DNA of 64,000 nucleotides, from NCBI RefSeq assembly GCF_011250635.1, contig NZ_JAANNP010000001.1, forward strand, positions 1,024,933 to 1,088,932, in the 5' to 3' direction. Position 1 is the stretch's first letter; the number at the start of each line of letters is the position of its first letter. Below are positions 17,581 through 25,637 of the stretch, in pieces. The DNA is from Motilibacter deserti (GTDB lineage Bacteria; Actinomycetota; Actinomycetes; Motilibacterales; Motilibacteraceae). The notes under the pieces were generated by a model, which ran no database searches, had not been told where the DNA came from, and was given only the letters and a program-made list of their open reading frames with translations. The translations under genes were made by a program, and so were the position numbers.

Positions 17581-18767
17581 CGCGGCGCCCCTGCCGTCCC
17601 CGTCACGGCCCTCGGCGCGAGCGGGAGCTCGGCGCGGACGACGAAGTGGCCGCCCTGCACGCCGGCGTCGAGCGTCCCGCCGACGGCCTCCACGCGCTCG
17701 CGCATCCCCACCAGCCCGTGACCGGTCCCGTCGCCGCTCGCACCCCTGCCCCACACCGGGTTGCTCACCATGAGCACGAGCACCTCGGGCAGATAACTGA
17801 TCTCGAATTCAGCACTTCCGGTGCCGTGCTTGGCGGCGTTCGTGAGCGACTCCTGGGCGAGGCGGTACGCCGTCAGGTCCAGCAGCGCCGGCAGCGCGAC
17901 CGGCTGGCCGACGACCTCCCAGTGCACGCGCAGCCCGGCCCTCCCCATCGACTCGACGAGCTCGCCGACCCGCTCGAAGCCCGGGGCGGGTGTGACCGGC
18001 GCGCCGTCCTCGTTCGTCCGCAGCACGCCGAGCAGGGCGCCCATCTCCTCGAGCACCTGCCGGCTCGCCCCACGTACGTGGCCGACCGCCTCGCGCGCCT
18101 GGGCCGGGTCGGTGTCGAGCAGGTGCAGTGCGACACCCGACTGCACGTTGACGACCGAGACGTGGTGCGCGACGACGTCGTGCAGCTCGCGCGCGATGCG
18201 CAGCCGCTCCTCCGCGACCCTGCGCTGGGCCTCCTGCTCGCGGGACTGCTCGGCGCGCAGCGCGCGCTCCTCCGCGGCCGCGAGGACCGCGCGGTGGCTC
18301 TGCACGGCCAGCCCCACCGCGGTGGCGAGCGCGCTCCACGTGACCGCGCCGTACGTCTCCCCCTGCTCCCAGTTGTCCAGGTCGGCGAGGAGCAGCGCGG
18401 CGATGGAGACCGCGGCCGTGACGGACGCGAGCTCGAAGGCGCGTCGGCGCGGCGTGCGGACGACGAGCGAGCCGAGGGCGACGACGGTCGGGAGGTTGGC
18501 GGTGGTGGGGCTGCCCGCGTGCCAGACGCCCAGGCCGCCGCAGACGACCGTGGCGGCCCAGACCGGGAACGGGTAGCGGCGGCGCAGCACGAGCGCGGCG
18601 CAGCCCAGGATCACGAAGGCCTGGGTGCCGGCGTCCGGCGGCGCGATGTGCCCGGGCTTGTCGTCGGGGACGAGGTAGGCGAGGACCAGGACCTGCAGCG
18701 CGAGCAGGGCGTCGGCCGCGAGCGGGTGCACGCGCAGCCACGCCTTGACCGTGGCGAGGAGGCGCAT
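17577..18767 (-). CDS. Sensor histidine kinase (HisKA_3 type)
   Basis: 396 residues from the ATG at 18767; a GTG nine bases upstream is an alternative. The N-terminal 150 residues hold four or five hydrophobic segments with no large external loop, typical of intramembrane-sensing kinases. The dimerisation/phospho-acceptor motif is RIARELHDVVAHHVSVVNVQ (His in ELHD) near residue 195. The ATPase part has an N-box-like stretch (QESLTNAAKHGTGSAEFEI) and a G-box (GTGHGLVGMRERVEAVGG). It phosphorylates the overlapping response regulator. The signal is unknown; the downstream MMPL exporter suggests membrane stress or a lipophilic compound. Confidence 0.92.
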   Translation of the reverse strand: MRLLATVKAWLRVHPLAADALLALQVLVLAYLVPDDKPGHIAPPDAGTQAFVILGCAALVLRRRYPFPVWAATVVCGGLGVWHAGSPTTANLPTVVALGSLVVRTPRRRAFELASVTAAVSIAALLLADLDNWEQGETYGAVTWSALATAVGLAVQSHRAVLAAAEERALRAEQSREQEAQRRVAEERLRIARELHDVVAHHVSVVNVQSGVALHLLDTDPAQAREAVGHVRGASRQVLEEMGALLGVLRTNEDGAPVTPAPGFERVGELVESMGRAGLRVHWEVVGQPVALPALLDLTAYRLAQESLTNAAKHGTGSAEFEISYLPEVLVLMVSNPVWGRGASGDGTGHGLVGMRERVEAVGGTLDAGVQGGHFVVRAELPLAPRAVTGTAGAPR

Positions 18768-18850
18768 GGGCCTCACGATAGGTCCGGCGCCGCGTCCCAC
18801 GTCGCGAGACAGCGTTGCCTCGACGATGGGACGATCCGCTGCCCCGCTGC

Positions 18851-18856
18851 TAGCGT
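18851..18856 (+). promoter_or_regulatory. Possible -10 element (TAGCGT) for a near-leaderless transcript
   Basis: TAGCGT fits the actinobacterial TANNNT -10 pattern and ends eight bases before the ATG at 18865. No ribosome site lies between, so the transcript may be leaderless. No convincing -35 is seen. Confidence 0.35.
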
Positions 18857-18864
18857 CCGCGATC

Positions 18865-19821
18865 ATGACCCGCCACGTCCTGCCGCTCGCCCCGTTCGAC
18901 CCGCTGGAGGGCACCCTCGTCCGCGGGCCCGAGCGCGACGAGCCGGGCTACTGGGCGGGGTGCCCCGGTGTGCTGCACGAGGACGGCCGGTTCTGGCTGA
19001 CCTATCGAGAGCGCCGGCCCCGCGGCGCCGCCCCCGAGCGGGGCTGGCGGTGCGCCGTCGCGGCCAGCTCCGACGGCGTGCGCTTCACCGACGTCTGGTC
19101 GGTGCACAAGGACGAGCTGGGCACGTCCTCGATGGAGCGCTTCTGCCTGACCCGCCGCCCGGGCGGCGGCTACGTGCTCTACGTCAGCTACGTCGACCCG
19201 GCCGACAACCGCTGGCGCATCGACGCGGTGGAGGCCGACGACCCCGCCGGCTTCGACGTGAGCACCCGGCGCGGCGTCCTGACCGCCGCGACGACCGGCA
19301 CCGAAGGGGTCAAGGACCCGTACGTCGTGCAGGCGGGGCCGGTGACGTACCTGTTCGCCAGCTACGCGGCCGCCCGCGCCGAGCTTCCCGCCGACGCGCA
19401 CGGGACCGCCGACATCTACAACGTCGGGGCGACGACCCACCCGACCGGGCTCGCGACGAGCACCGACGGCACCCGCTTTCGCTGGCAGGGCGAGGTGCTC
19501 GGCGTGGGGACCGGCTGGGACCGCTACCAGGCTCGACTGGGCACGGTCGTGCCCGTGGACGGCGGGTTCGTCGGGTTCTACGACGGGTCGGCGTCCCACA
19601 AGGAGAACTACGAGGAGCGCTGCGGCGTCGCCGTCTCCGGCTGCTTGACCGACTGGCGCCGGCTCGACGAGGCCGGCCCCTGGGTCGTCGCGCCCGGGGG
19701 CACGGGCTCGGTGCGCTACCTCGACGCACTGGTCCTCGACGGGCAGTGGTGGCTCTACTACGAGCTGAGCCGCCCGGACGGCGCGCACGAGCTGCGGGTG
19801 CGGCAGGTCCCCGCGGCCTGA
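18865..19821 (+). CDS. Five-bladed beta-propeller protein, glycosidase-like (GH43/GH130-type fold)
   Basis: 318 residues, no signal peptide. Repeated blades show the pattern of GH43/GH130-like propellers: GVLHEDGRFWLTYRERRP, GYVLYVSYVDPADNRWRID, KDPYVVQAGPVTYLFASYA, GTVVPVDGGFVGFYDGSAS and DALVLDGQWWLYYELSRPDG. Asp in KDPYV and other blade acids could be catalytic, but no definitive set can be named. It stands alone and is divergently arranged from the sensor kinase (97 bases apart). The product would be a cytoplasmic glycoside hydrolase or phosphorylase, or a binding protein. Fold assignment is moderately sure; activity is not. Confidence 0.65.
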   Translation: MTRHVLPLAPFDPLEGTLVRGPERDEPGYWAGCPGVLHEDGRFWLTYRERRPRGAAPERGWRCAVAASSDGVRFTDVWSVHKDELGTSSMERFCLTRRPGGGYVLYVSYVDPADNRWRIDAVEADDPAGFDVSTRRGVLTAATTGTEGVKDPYVVQAGPVTYLFASYAAARAELPADAHGTADIYNVGATTHPTGLATSTDGTRFRWQGEVLGVGTGWDRYQARLGTVVPVDGGFVGFYDGSASHKENYEERCGVAVSGCLTDWRRLDEAGPWVVAPGGTGSVRYLDALVLDGQWWLYYELSRPDGAHELRVRQVPAA

Positions 19822-19852
19822 TCTGCGGGCCGCGCGGGCCCCGACGCGAGGA

Positions 19853-20830
19853 CTACCGCAGCGCCTCGGCGGTGATGGACAGGGACCGCAGCCGGCCCTC
19901 GGTCGTCGGCGCCTGGTGGACGGTGATGAGCTCGTCGGCATCGGCGTGCTTCACGAACCCGTCGAGGTAGTCCGCGACCTCGAGCCCGGTGCCGACCGCG
20001 GCGTAGGTGAACATCGAGTCCACGTGCTGGCCGGCGCCGGACCGCAGCAGCTGGTCGGCCTCCTCGTCGGTGAGGGTGCGGCCGCGGCCGAACAGGCCCA
20101 CCGCCATCGTCCGCCGCACCGCCTCGAGGTTGTCCCTCGCCTGCTCCATGCTGTCGGCCGCGATGACGTTGACCCCGGCGATCACGTAGGGCGCCTCGAG
20201 CTGAGCCGACGGCTTGAACTGCCGGCGGTAGGTGGCGACCGCTGCCTCCAGCGCCTGCGGGGCGAAGTGGCTGGCGAAGGCGTACGGCAGCCCGAGCGCC
20301 GCGGCCAGCTGCGCGCCGAACAGCGACGAGCCGAGGACGTACAGCGGGACGTTCGAGCCCTTGCCGGGGACGGCGTCGACCCCCGGGACGCGGGACTGCC
20401 CGGCCAGGTAGGCCTGCAGCTCCAGCACGTCCTGCGGGAACGAGTCGGCCGAGCCGGGGTCGCGGCGCAGGGCGTACATCGTGTTCTGGTCCGAGCCGGG
20501 GGCGCGTCCGAGCCCGAGGTCGATGCGGCCCGGGTACATCGCCTCGAGCGTGCCGAACTGCTCGGCGATGACCAGCGGGGAGTGGTTCGGCAGCATGACG
20601 CCGCCGGCGCCGAGCCGGATGGAGGTCGTCTGCGCCCCGACGTGCGCGATCAGCACGCTCGTCGCCGACGACGCGATGGTCGGCATGTTGTGGTGCTCGG
20701 CGTACCAGACGCGCAGGTAGCCGAGCTGCTCCGCGCGCTGCGCCAGCGCGACGCTGGCGGCGAAGCTGCTGCCGGCGGTCTGCCCCGCGGGGATCGGGGC
20801 GAGGTCGAGGACGGACAGCGGGATGCGCAT
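19853..20830 (-). CDS. LLM-class flavin-dependent oxidoreductase (luciferase-like)
   Basis: 325 residues beginning [16 protein letters not shown] at the ATG at 20830. It is a bacterial-luciferase TIM barrel: [36 protein letters not shown] and [23 protein letters not shown] are hallmark stretches of the MsnO8/YhbW-like subgroup. Such enzymes use FMN, or in actinobacteria often F420, to reduce or oxidise small molecules. The start of fbiA is only about 0.8 kb away, so F420 use is tempting. However, the FMN-dependent subgroup has the same signature, so the cofactor is not settled by sequence. It lies about 97 bases after whiB on the same strand. Confidence 0.9.
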   Translation of the reverse strand: MRIPLSVLDLAPIPAGQTAGSSFAASVALAQRAEQLGYLRVWYAEHHNMPTIASSATSVLIAHVGAQTTSIRLGAGGVMLPNHSPLVIAEQFGTLEAMYPGRIDLGLGRAPGSDQNTMYALRRDPGSADSFPQDVLELQAYLAGQSRVPGVDAVPGKGSNVPLYVLGSSLFGAQLAAALGLPYAFASHFAPQALEAAVATYRRQFKPSAQLEAPYVIAGVNVIAADSMEQARDNLEAVRRTMAVGLFGRGRTLTDEEADQLLRSGAGQHVDSMFTYAAVGTGLEVADYLDGFVKHADADELITVHQAPTTEGRLRSLSITAEALR

Positions 20831-20927
20831 GGGGGAGCCTTTCGGGTCGGTCGCCCCTGGGCAACGTCCGGCAGGGCCGCCTGGCTTCCCGTCCGCGACC
20901 AACCGGCCCTGCGCCCAGGGCCCCGGC

Positions 20928-21374
20928 TCAGACCGCCTGGCGGCGCAGCTTGCGGCGCTCGCGCTCGGAGAGACCGCCCCAGATGCCGAAGCGCTCGTCG
21001 TGGGCCAGCGCGTAGTCCAGGCACTCGGACCGGACCTCGCAGCTCAGGCAGACCTTCTTGGCCTCCCGGGTGCTTCCGCCCTTCTCCGGGAAGAACGCCT
21101 CGGGGTCGGTCTGCGCGCAGAGCGCCCGCTCCTGCCAGCGCAGCTCCTCGTCCTGCTCGTCCGCCGTGAGCTCCACCAGCGCCAGCGGGTCGGCCGCCGA
21201 AAGCGTGACGTCCGCGACCTCCCGGAGCTCCGGGCGCGCGGCCGGGCCTGCGTCGACCAGGGCGTCGCCGACGGTGTCGGCCAGGGGGTCGGGGCCGGCG
21301 TCGACAGCCGCCGGAGCACCCCACGACACGTCCTCGAGCCGCCCGAGGGTCAGGGGCTCCTCGATCTCGTGCAT
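20928..21374 (-). CDS. whiB2: WhiB-family iron-sulfur regulator (WhiB2/WhmD-like)
   Basis: 148 residues from an ATG preceded by GGGAGG. The C-terminal 80 residues carry the WhiB signature: a first Cys in [17 protein letters not shown], then [10 protein letters not shown] (C-x2-C-x5-C) for the 4Fe-4S cluster, the GIWGG turn and a basic tail ([11 protein letters not shown]). The N-terminal 65 residues are an acidic, low-complexity extension seen in WhiB2/WhmD relatives. WhmD/WhiB controls septation or sporulation in actinobacteria. The divergent position directly beside fbiA matches the mycobacterial whiB2-fbiA order, which supports the WhiB2 assignment. A perfect 8-base hairpin (21400-21420) lies 25 bases upstream of the start, in the probable 5' leader. 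Confidence 0.9.
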   Translation of the reverse strand: MHEIEEPLTLGRLEDVSWGAPAAVDAGPDPLADTVGDALVDAGPAARPELREVADVTLSAADPLALVELTADEQDEELRWQERALCAQTDPEAFFPEKGGSTREAKKVCLSCEVRSECLDYALAHDERFGIWGGLSERERRKLRRQAV

Positions 21375-21399
21375 TGCGCCTCCCGTACGTCTGCCTGAC

Positions 21400-21420
21400 G
21401 CCCGGCCCGGTAGGCCGGGC
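21400..21420 (-). promoter_or_regulatory. Hairpin in the probable whiB2 5' leader
   Basis: GCCCGGCC (21400-21407) and GGCCGGGC (21413-21420) form a perfect 8-base stem with a 5-base loop, 25 bases before the whiB2 ATG. It could be an attenuator or mRNA-stability element, or chance in GC-rich DNA. Confidence 0.3.
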
Positions 21421-21630
21421 GGTCTTCCCGGACGATCACTGATCTCGACCCGCCGGAGCGGTGGCTCCGGCCTCAGCGCATCCGGGGCCGGTCAGGCCGC
21501 CGGAATGACACGCCTGAAATTACACGCGCGTCGCTGCCCTCCCGTCAAGCCCGGGGGTGGTAGGGACCGGGATCCGGCCCGTCGGGCACCCTCTGCGCGC
21601 CCGCCCGCAGGGGTGCACGAGGATGGCCGG

Positions 21631-22632
21631 GTGCGCATCGTCGTTCCTGCCGGCGGCACGGGCGGCGCCCGGTTCGTCCGTGGCCTGCTCGCCGCTCTCG
21701 CCGACTCCAGCGGCACCGGCGCGCCGGGTGAGGGCTGGACGGTCACCGTCATCGGCAACACCGGCGACGACCTCACGATGTGGGGGCTTCGCGTCTGCCC
21801 CGACATCGACACGGTGCTCTACACCCTGGGCGGAGGCATCGACGACGAGCGCGGCTGGGGCCGCGTAGGCGAGACCTTCACGGTCAAGGACGAGCTGGCG
21901 GAGTACGACTCCCTCCCCACCTGGTTCGGCCTCGGCGACCGGGACCTCGCCACCCACCTGACCCGCACGGCCCTGCTCGCGGACGGGGCGACGTTGTCAG
22001 AGGCGACCGCCGTGCTCGCCGCGCGGTGGGAGCTGCCCGGGCGCGGCGTGCGGCTTCTGCCCATGAGCGACCAGCCGGTCGAGACCCACGTGCGGCTCGT
22101 GCCGCCCGGGGAGGACGCGCCCCGGCTCGTGCACTTCCAGGAGTACTGGGTCCGCTGGCGCGCCGAGCCTGCAGTCGAGGCCGTCGTGTCGGTCGGGGCC
22201 GAGGACGCCGTCCCGGCGCCCGGGGTGCTCGAGGCGATCACCGAAGCCGACTTCATCCTCCTGCCGCCGAGCAACCCGGTGGTCTCGATCGGCAGCGTGC
22301 TGGCCGTGCCGGGCATCCGCACGGCGATCGAGGAGAGCCTCGCGCCCGTGGTGGGCGTCTCCCCCATCGTCGGCGGGCAGGTCGTCCGCGGCATGGCGGA
22401 CAAGCTGCTGCCGGCGATCGGGGTCGACGTGTCCGCGGCCGGCGTCGGGCTGGCCTACGGCCCGGGCCTGCTCGACGGGTGGTTGATGGACACCTCCGAC
22501 GCCGCGGACGTGGACCGGGTCGCGGCCGCCGGCATCGCGTGCCGCGCGGTGCCGCTGATGATGACCGACGTCCCCGCCACGGCCGAGATCGCCCGCCAGG
22601 CGCTCGCGCTCGGGGAGCTGGTCGAGCAGTGA
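21631..22632 (+). CDS. fbiA: F420 biosynthesis: phosphoenolpyruvate/2-phospholactate transferase FbiA (CofD)
   Basis: 333 residues. It transfers the phospho-enolpyruvyl or phospholactyl group of a GDP/GTP-activated donor onto Fo to give (dehydro-)F420-0. The CofD fold is clear: the N-terminal [16 protein letters not shown] nucleotide loop, [53 protein letters not shown] and [19 protein letters not shown]. The GTG at 21631 is chosen because it starts at the first beta strand with GAGGA seven bases upstream; a GTG at 21613 is possible. It overlaps fbiB by four bases (GTGA) and is divergent from whiB2. Confidence 0.95.
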   Translation: MRIVVPAGGTGGARFVRGLLAALADSSGTGAPGEGWTVTVIGNTGDDLTMWGLRVCPDIDTVLYTLGGGIDDERGWGRVGETFTVKDELAEYDSLPTWFGLGDRDLATHLTRTALLADGATLSEATAVLAARWELPGRGVRLLPMSDQPVETHVRLVPPGEDAPRLVHFQEYWVRWRAEPAVEAVVSVGAEDAVPAPGVLEAITEADFILLPPSNPVVSIGSVLAVPGIRTAIEESLAPVVGVSPIVGGQVVRGMADKLLPAIGVDVSAAGVGLAYGPGLLDGWLMDTSDAADVDRVAAAGIACRAVPLMMTDVPATAEIARQALALGELVEQ

Positions 22633-23951
22633 CGCCGGCCGCGGGCGGGGAGCTGACCGTCGTGCCGGTCCTCGGCCTGCCCGAGGTGCGCGCCGGCGAC
22701 GACCTCGCGGCGCTGCTCGACGCGTACGCCCCCGAGCTGCTCGACGGCGACGTGCTCGTCGTGTCGAGCAAGGTCGTGGCCAAGGCCGAGGGCCGGCTGC
22801 GGGTGGGGATGTCGCGCGCGGAGGCCGTCGCCGCGGAGGCGGTCCGCGTCGTCGCGGCCCGCGGCGAGACCCAGATCGTCGAGACCCGGCACGGGCTCGT
22901 CATGGCCGCCGCCGGCGTCGACGCGAGCAACGTCGACGAGGGCACCGTCCTGCTGCTGCCGGAGGACCCCGACGCCTCCGCCCGGCTGCTGCGGGCGGCG
23001 CTGCGGGAGCGGCGGGGCCTGCGCCGGCTGGGCGTCGTCGTGAGCGACACCGCCGGGCGCACGTGGCGCGAGGGCCAGGTCGACCTCGCGATCGGCGCCG
23101 CGGGGGTCCTGCCCGCGCTGGACCTGCGCGGCACGCCCGACGCGGGCGGGCGCCGGCTCGACGCCACCGTCATCGCCCTGGTCGACGAGCTGGCCTCGGC
23201 CGCCGAGCTGGTGAAGGGCAAGGCCGCCGGCGTCCCGGCAACGGTCGTCCGCGGCGCGCCCGGGCTGCTGGACGACGACGGGCCCGGCGCCCGCGCGCTG
23301 GTCCGGCCCTCGGCGGACGACATGTTCCGCCTCGGCTCCCGCGAGGCCCTCGCCCAGGGCCGCCGGGAGGCCGTGCCCGCCCGGCGTACCGTCCGCAGCT
23401 TCACGGCCGAGCCCGTCGACCCCGCGGCGGTCCGGCGTGCGGTCGCGTCCGCGCTGACGGCCCCGGCGCCGCACCACACGACGCCGTGGCGCTACGTCCT
23501 GCTCGAGAGCGAGCCGGCCCGGGTGCGCCTGCTCGACGCGATGCGCGAGGCCTGGGTGCAGGACCTGCGGGCGGACGGCCGCCCGGCCGAGGAGATCGAG
23601 CGCCGCATACGCCGGGGCGACGTCCTGCGCCGCGCGCCCTACCTCGTCGTCCCCTGCCTGGTCGCCGACGGCGCGCACGCCTATCCGGACGCCCGCCGGG
23701 CCGCGGCCGAGCGCGCGATGTTCCTGCTCGCGGGCGGCGCGGGCGTGCAGGCGCTGCTCGTCGCGCTGACGGCCGAGGGGCTGGCCTCGGCCTGGGTGTC
23801 CTCGACCCTCTTCTGCGCCGACGTCGTCCGCGCCGAGCTCGGGCTCGCGGGCGACTGGGAGCCGCTCGGCGCAGTGGCCGTCGGGCACGCGGCACAGCCC
23901 CCGGCCGAGCGCGCGCCGCGCGACCCGGACGACTTCGTCCTCGTGCGCTGA
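22629..23951 (+). CDS. fbiB: F420 biosynthesis: FbiB, gamma-glutamyl ligase plus nitroreductase-like domain
   Basis: 440 residues, GTG start overlapping the fbiA stop. Residues about 1-240 are CofE-like F420-0:gamma-glutamyl ligase ([59 protein letters not shown]). Residues about 250-440 are an FMN-binding nitroreductase fold ([44 protein letters not shown]). The two-domain form is the actinobacterial one. The first domain adds the poly-glutamate tail; the second reduces dehydro-F420-0. The presence of both fbiA and fbiB shows that the organism makes F420. Confidence 0.95.
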   Translation: MTPAAGGELTVVPVLGLPEVRAGDDLAALLDAYAPELLDGDVLVVSSKVVAKAEGRLRVGMSRAEAVAAEAVRVVAARGETQIVETRHGLVMAAAGVDASNVDEGTVLLLPEDPDASARLLRAALRERRGLRRLGVVVSDTAGRTWREGQVDLAIGAAGVLPALDLRGTPDAGGRRLDATVIALVDELASAAELVKGKAAGVPATVVRGAPGLLDDDGPGARALVRPSADDMFRLGSREALAQGRREAVPARRTVRSFTAEPVDPAAVRRAVASALTAPAPHHTTPWRYVLLESEPARVRLLDAMREAWVQDLRADGRPAEEIERRIRRGDVLRRAPYLVVPCLVADGAHAYPDARRAAAERAMFLLAGGAGVQALLVALTAEGLASAWVSSTLFCADVVRAELGLAGDWEPLGAVAVGHAAQPPAERAPRDPDDFVLVR

Positions 23952-24058
23952 CGGCTCTGCTCGTCGGCCGCGCGGCTCGGCTCGCCGGGCACCGCCGCGC
24001 CCGACGCCACGTCTCTCCGGCGCCCTGTCCCTGGACGCCCCGTTGCCGCCGCCGCCCC

Positions 24059-24132
24059 GCCACGTCCCCTGACGCCTTGCTGCCGCCGACGCCCCGCCAC
24101 GTCCCCCGACGCCTTGCTGCCGCCGACGCCCC
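24059..24132. repeat. 37-bp tandem repeat, two copies plus a degenerate third
   Basis: The unit starts GCCACGTCCC(C/T)(C/T)GACGCC and ends TGCCGCCGACGCCCC. The copies begin at 24059 and 24096, differ at one position, and a shortened version follows to about 24152. It is non-coding and adjacent to the fbiB end. Confidence 0.7.
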
Positions 24133-24159
24133 GTCTCCGCCGACGCCCCGCCCCGCGGT

Positions 24160-24214
24160 GATCACGGGCTTCGGCTCAACGACACCGGCGTGTCGTGCGC
24201 CAAGTCCCGTGATC
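24160..24214 (+). repeat. Compound inverted repeat, possible fbiB terminator or mobile repeat
   Basis: Outer arms GATCACGGG (24160-24168) and CCCGTGATC (24206-24214) enclose a perfect inner stem ACGACAC (24179-24185) and GTGTCGT (24190-24196) with a CGGC loop. It could fold as a two-tier hairpin. It could serve as terminator for fbiAB, or be a copy of a dispersed intergenic repeat. Confidence 0.6.
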
Positions 24215-24301
24215 CCCGAGCACTGGTGGCGCCGTGACGCAGGGCGGGCAGCGCGGTGCATGCTGGAGCCCCAGCCACCATCGCCCGTTCCGGAGGCCCC
24301 G

Positions 24302-24637
24302 ATGATCCTGCTCCGCCGGCTGCTCGGCGCGACGCTGCGACGCGCCCGTCACGAGCAGGGCAAGACGCTGCGCGACGTCGCGGCCGCCGCCGACGTGTCC
24401 ATCGGCTACCTGTCCGAGATCGAGCGCGGCCGCAAGGAGCCGTCGTCGGAGGTCGTGGCCGCCGTCTGCGCGGCGCTCGGGCTCAGCCTCTCCGACCTGC
24501 TCGGTGAGCTGCACGGCCAGGTGCAGGTGCTCGAGCTGCGGTCCTCGGCGCAGCGCGCCCCCGTGCAGGCGCTGCGCCCGCTCCCCCCGTACGCCCGCCC
24601 CGGCGCGCCGACGGAGGCCTCGCTGCTGGCGGCGTGA
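24302..24637 (+). CDS. clgR: XRE-family regulator, ClgR-like
   Basis: 111 residues from an ATG with GGAGG upstream. The N-terminal 65 residues are a Cro/CI helix-turn-helix ([42 protein letters not shown]). The [14 protein letters not shown] stretch and the following [21 protein letters not shown] are close to what I recall of ClgR, the activator of clp protease and membrane-stress genes in actinobacteria. The C-terminal tail ends in TEASLLAA; small non-polar C-terminal residues are typical of ClgR, a Clp substrate. A PspC-domain gene is convergent immediately downstream (six bases), which supports a stress role. The symbol is inferred by similarity. Confidence 0.8.
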   Translation: MILLRRLLGATLRRARHEQGKTLRDVAAAADVSIGYLSEIERGRKEPSSEVVAAVCAALGLSLSDLLGELHGQVQVLELRSSAQRAPVQALRPLPPYARPGAPTEASLLAA

Positions 24638-24643
24638 GCCCGC

Positions 24644-24892
24644 TCAGGCGGCGGCGACCCGGCCGCCGTACCCGCTCGTCGAGCGCTCGCTCGGCATCAG
24701 CACCCAGAGCAGCGGATAGAGCAGCAGCTGACTGCCGGGCAGCACCAGCAGCGCGAGCACGAAGAGCAGACGGGCGGGCCACGGGTCCAGGCCGAGCCGG
24801 CGGCCGAGGCCCGCACATACGCCGGCGAGCACGCGGCCCGAGCCGGCCCGGACGAGGCCTTCGCGGCGGAGCCGGTCGTGGATGCTGTTCAT
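24644..24892 (-). CDS. PspC-domain membrane protein
   Basis: 82 residues from an ATG preceded by GGAGG. The PspC motif is plain: RVLAGVCAGLGRRLGLDPWPARLLFVLALLV, followed by a second hydrophobic helix (LLLYPLLWVLMPSER). It is a small inner-membrane protein of the envelope-stress type, converging on the ClgR-like regulator. Upstream of its start lies the 14-bp tandem repeat array. Confidence 0.88.
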   Translation of the reverse strand: MNSIHDRLRREGLVRAGSGRVLAGVCAGLGRRLGLDPWPARLLFVLALLVLPGSQLLLYPLLWVLMPSERSTSGYGGRVAAA

Positions 24893-25022
24893 GGGTTCCT
24901 CCAAGAGTGGTGTCCGCGGACGACTACGACGATGGCCGAGGAGGCGGGGCGGGCACATCGGGGAGCACCCCTGGCCCCGCCCTGAGCCGCCCCTGACGGG
25001 CGCTGGCCCGCGCCTCCGGGAA

Positions 25023-25106
25023 GCCACCGAGACGAAGCCACCGAGACGGAGCCACCGAGACGGAGCCACCGAGACGGAGCCACCGAGCCGGAGCCACCGA
25101 GATGCG
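25023..25106. repeat. 14-bp tandem repeat, six copies
   Basis: Six consecutive copies of GCCACCGAGACGGA. Copies 2-4 are perfect, copies 1 and 5 each differ by one base, and copy 6 is degenerate at its 3' end. The array lies between the divergent PspC and DUF427 genes, ending 30 bases before the DUF427 ATG. It is non-coding as far as can be seen. Confidence 0.9.
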
Positions 25107-25136
25107 GTGCGCCGCTCGCCGTCGCACGATGCGCTC

Positions 25137-25631
25137 ATGCAGACCCGACGCATCGAGCCGCAGCCCGGGCAGGAGTCGGTGTGGGACTACCCGCGACCGC
25201 CCGCGGTCGAGCCGTCCGACGAGCACGTCCTGATCGAGCTCGGCGGCGCAGTCGTCGCCGAGACCAGAAGCGCGATTCGCGTTCTGGAGACCAGCCATCC
25301 GCCGACCTACTACCTGCCGCGCACGGCGTTCGCCGACGGGGCGCTGGAGCCGGCGCCGGGCTCGTCGTGGTGTGAGTTCAAGGGCCGGGCGGCGTACCTC
25401 ACCGTCGTGGGCGGGGACGAGCGGGCGGAGGCGGCGGCCTGGACGTACCCCTCACCCTCGCCCGGCTTCGAGGCGCTGCAGGGCCACGTCGCGGTCTATC
25501 CGGGCCGGATGGGCCGCGTCACGGTGGACGGCGAGCAGGTGACGCCGCAGGAGGGGGGCTTCTACGGCGGGTGGGTGACCTCGCGGGTCGTCGGGCCGTT
25601 CAAGGGCGCCCCCGGGACCTCCGGCTGGTGA
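25137..25631 (+). CDS. DUF427 domain protein
   Basis: 164 residues beginning MQTRRIEPQPGQESVWDYPRPP. The DUF427 signature is clear: VLIELGGAVVAETRSAIRVLETSHPPTYYLPR, SSWCEFKGRAAYLTVV, AAWTYPSPSPGFEALQGHVAVYPGRM and a C-terminal PQEGGFYGGWVTSRVVGPFKG. The family is a small beta-barrel of unknown biochemical role, common in actinobacteria. The gene ends six bases before the convergent beta-glucosidase stop. Confidence 0.9.
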   Translation: MQTRRIEPQPGQESVWDYPRPPAVEPSDEHVLIELGGAVVAETRSAIRVLETSHPPTYYLPRTAFADGALEPAPGSSWCEFKGRAAYLTVVGGDERAEAAAWTYPSPSPGFEALQGHVAVYPGRMGRVTVDGEQVTPQEGGFYGGWVTSRVVGPFKGAPGTSGW

Positions 25632-25637
25632 GCGCGG

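Larger units (their letters stand above)
23952..24301. other. Non-coding interval between fbiB and the ClgR-like regulator
   Basis: No gene is supported here. It holds GC-rich tandem repeats (24059-24132), a compound hairpin (24160-24214) that may terminate fbiB, and the ribosome site of the next gene (GGAGG near 24292). Confidence 0.6.

Noticed and set aside
25023-25106. CRISPR array
   Set aside because: The 14-bp units are directly adjacent with no spacers and no cas genes are present in the window.
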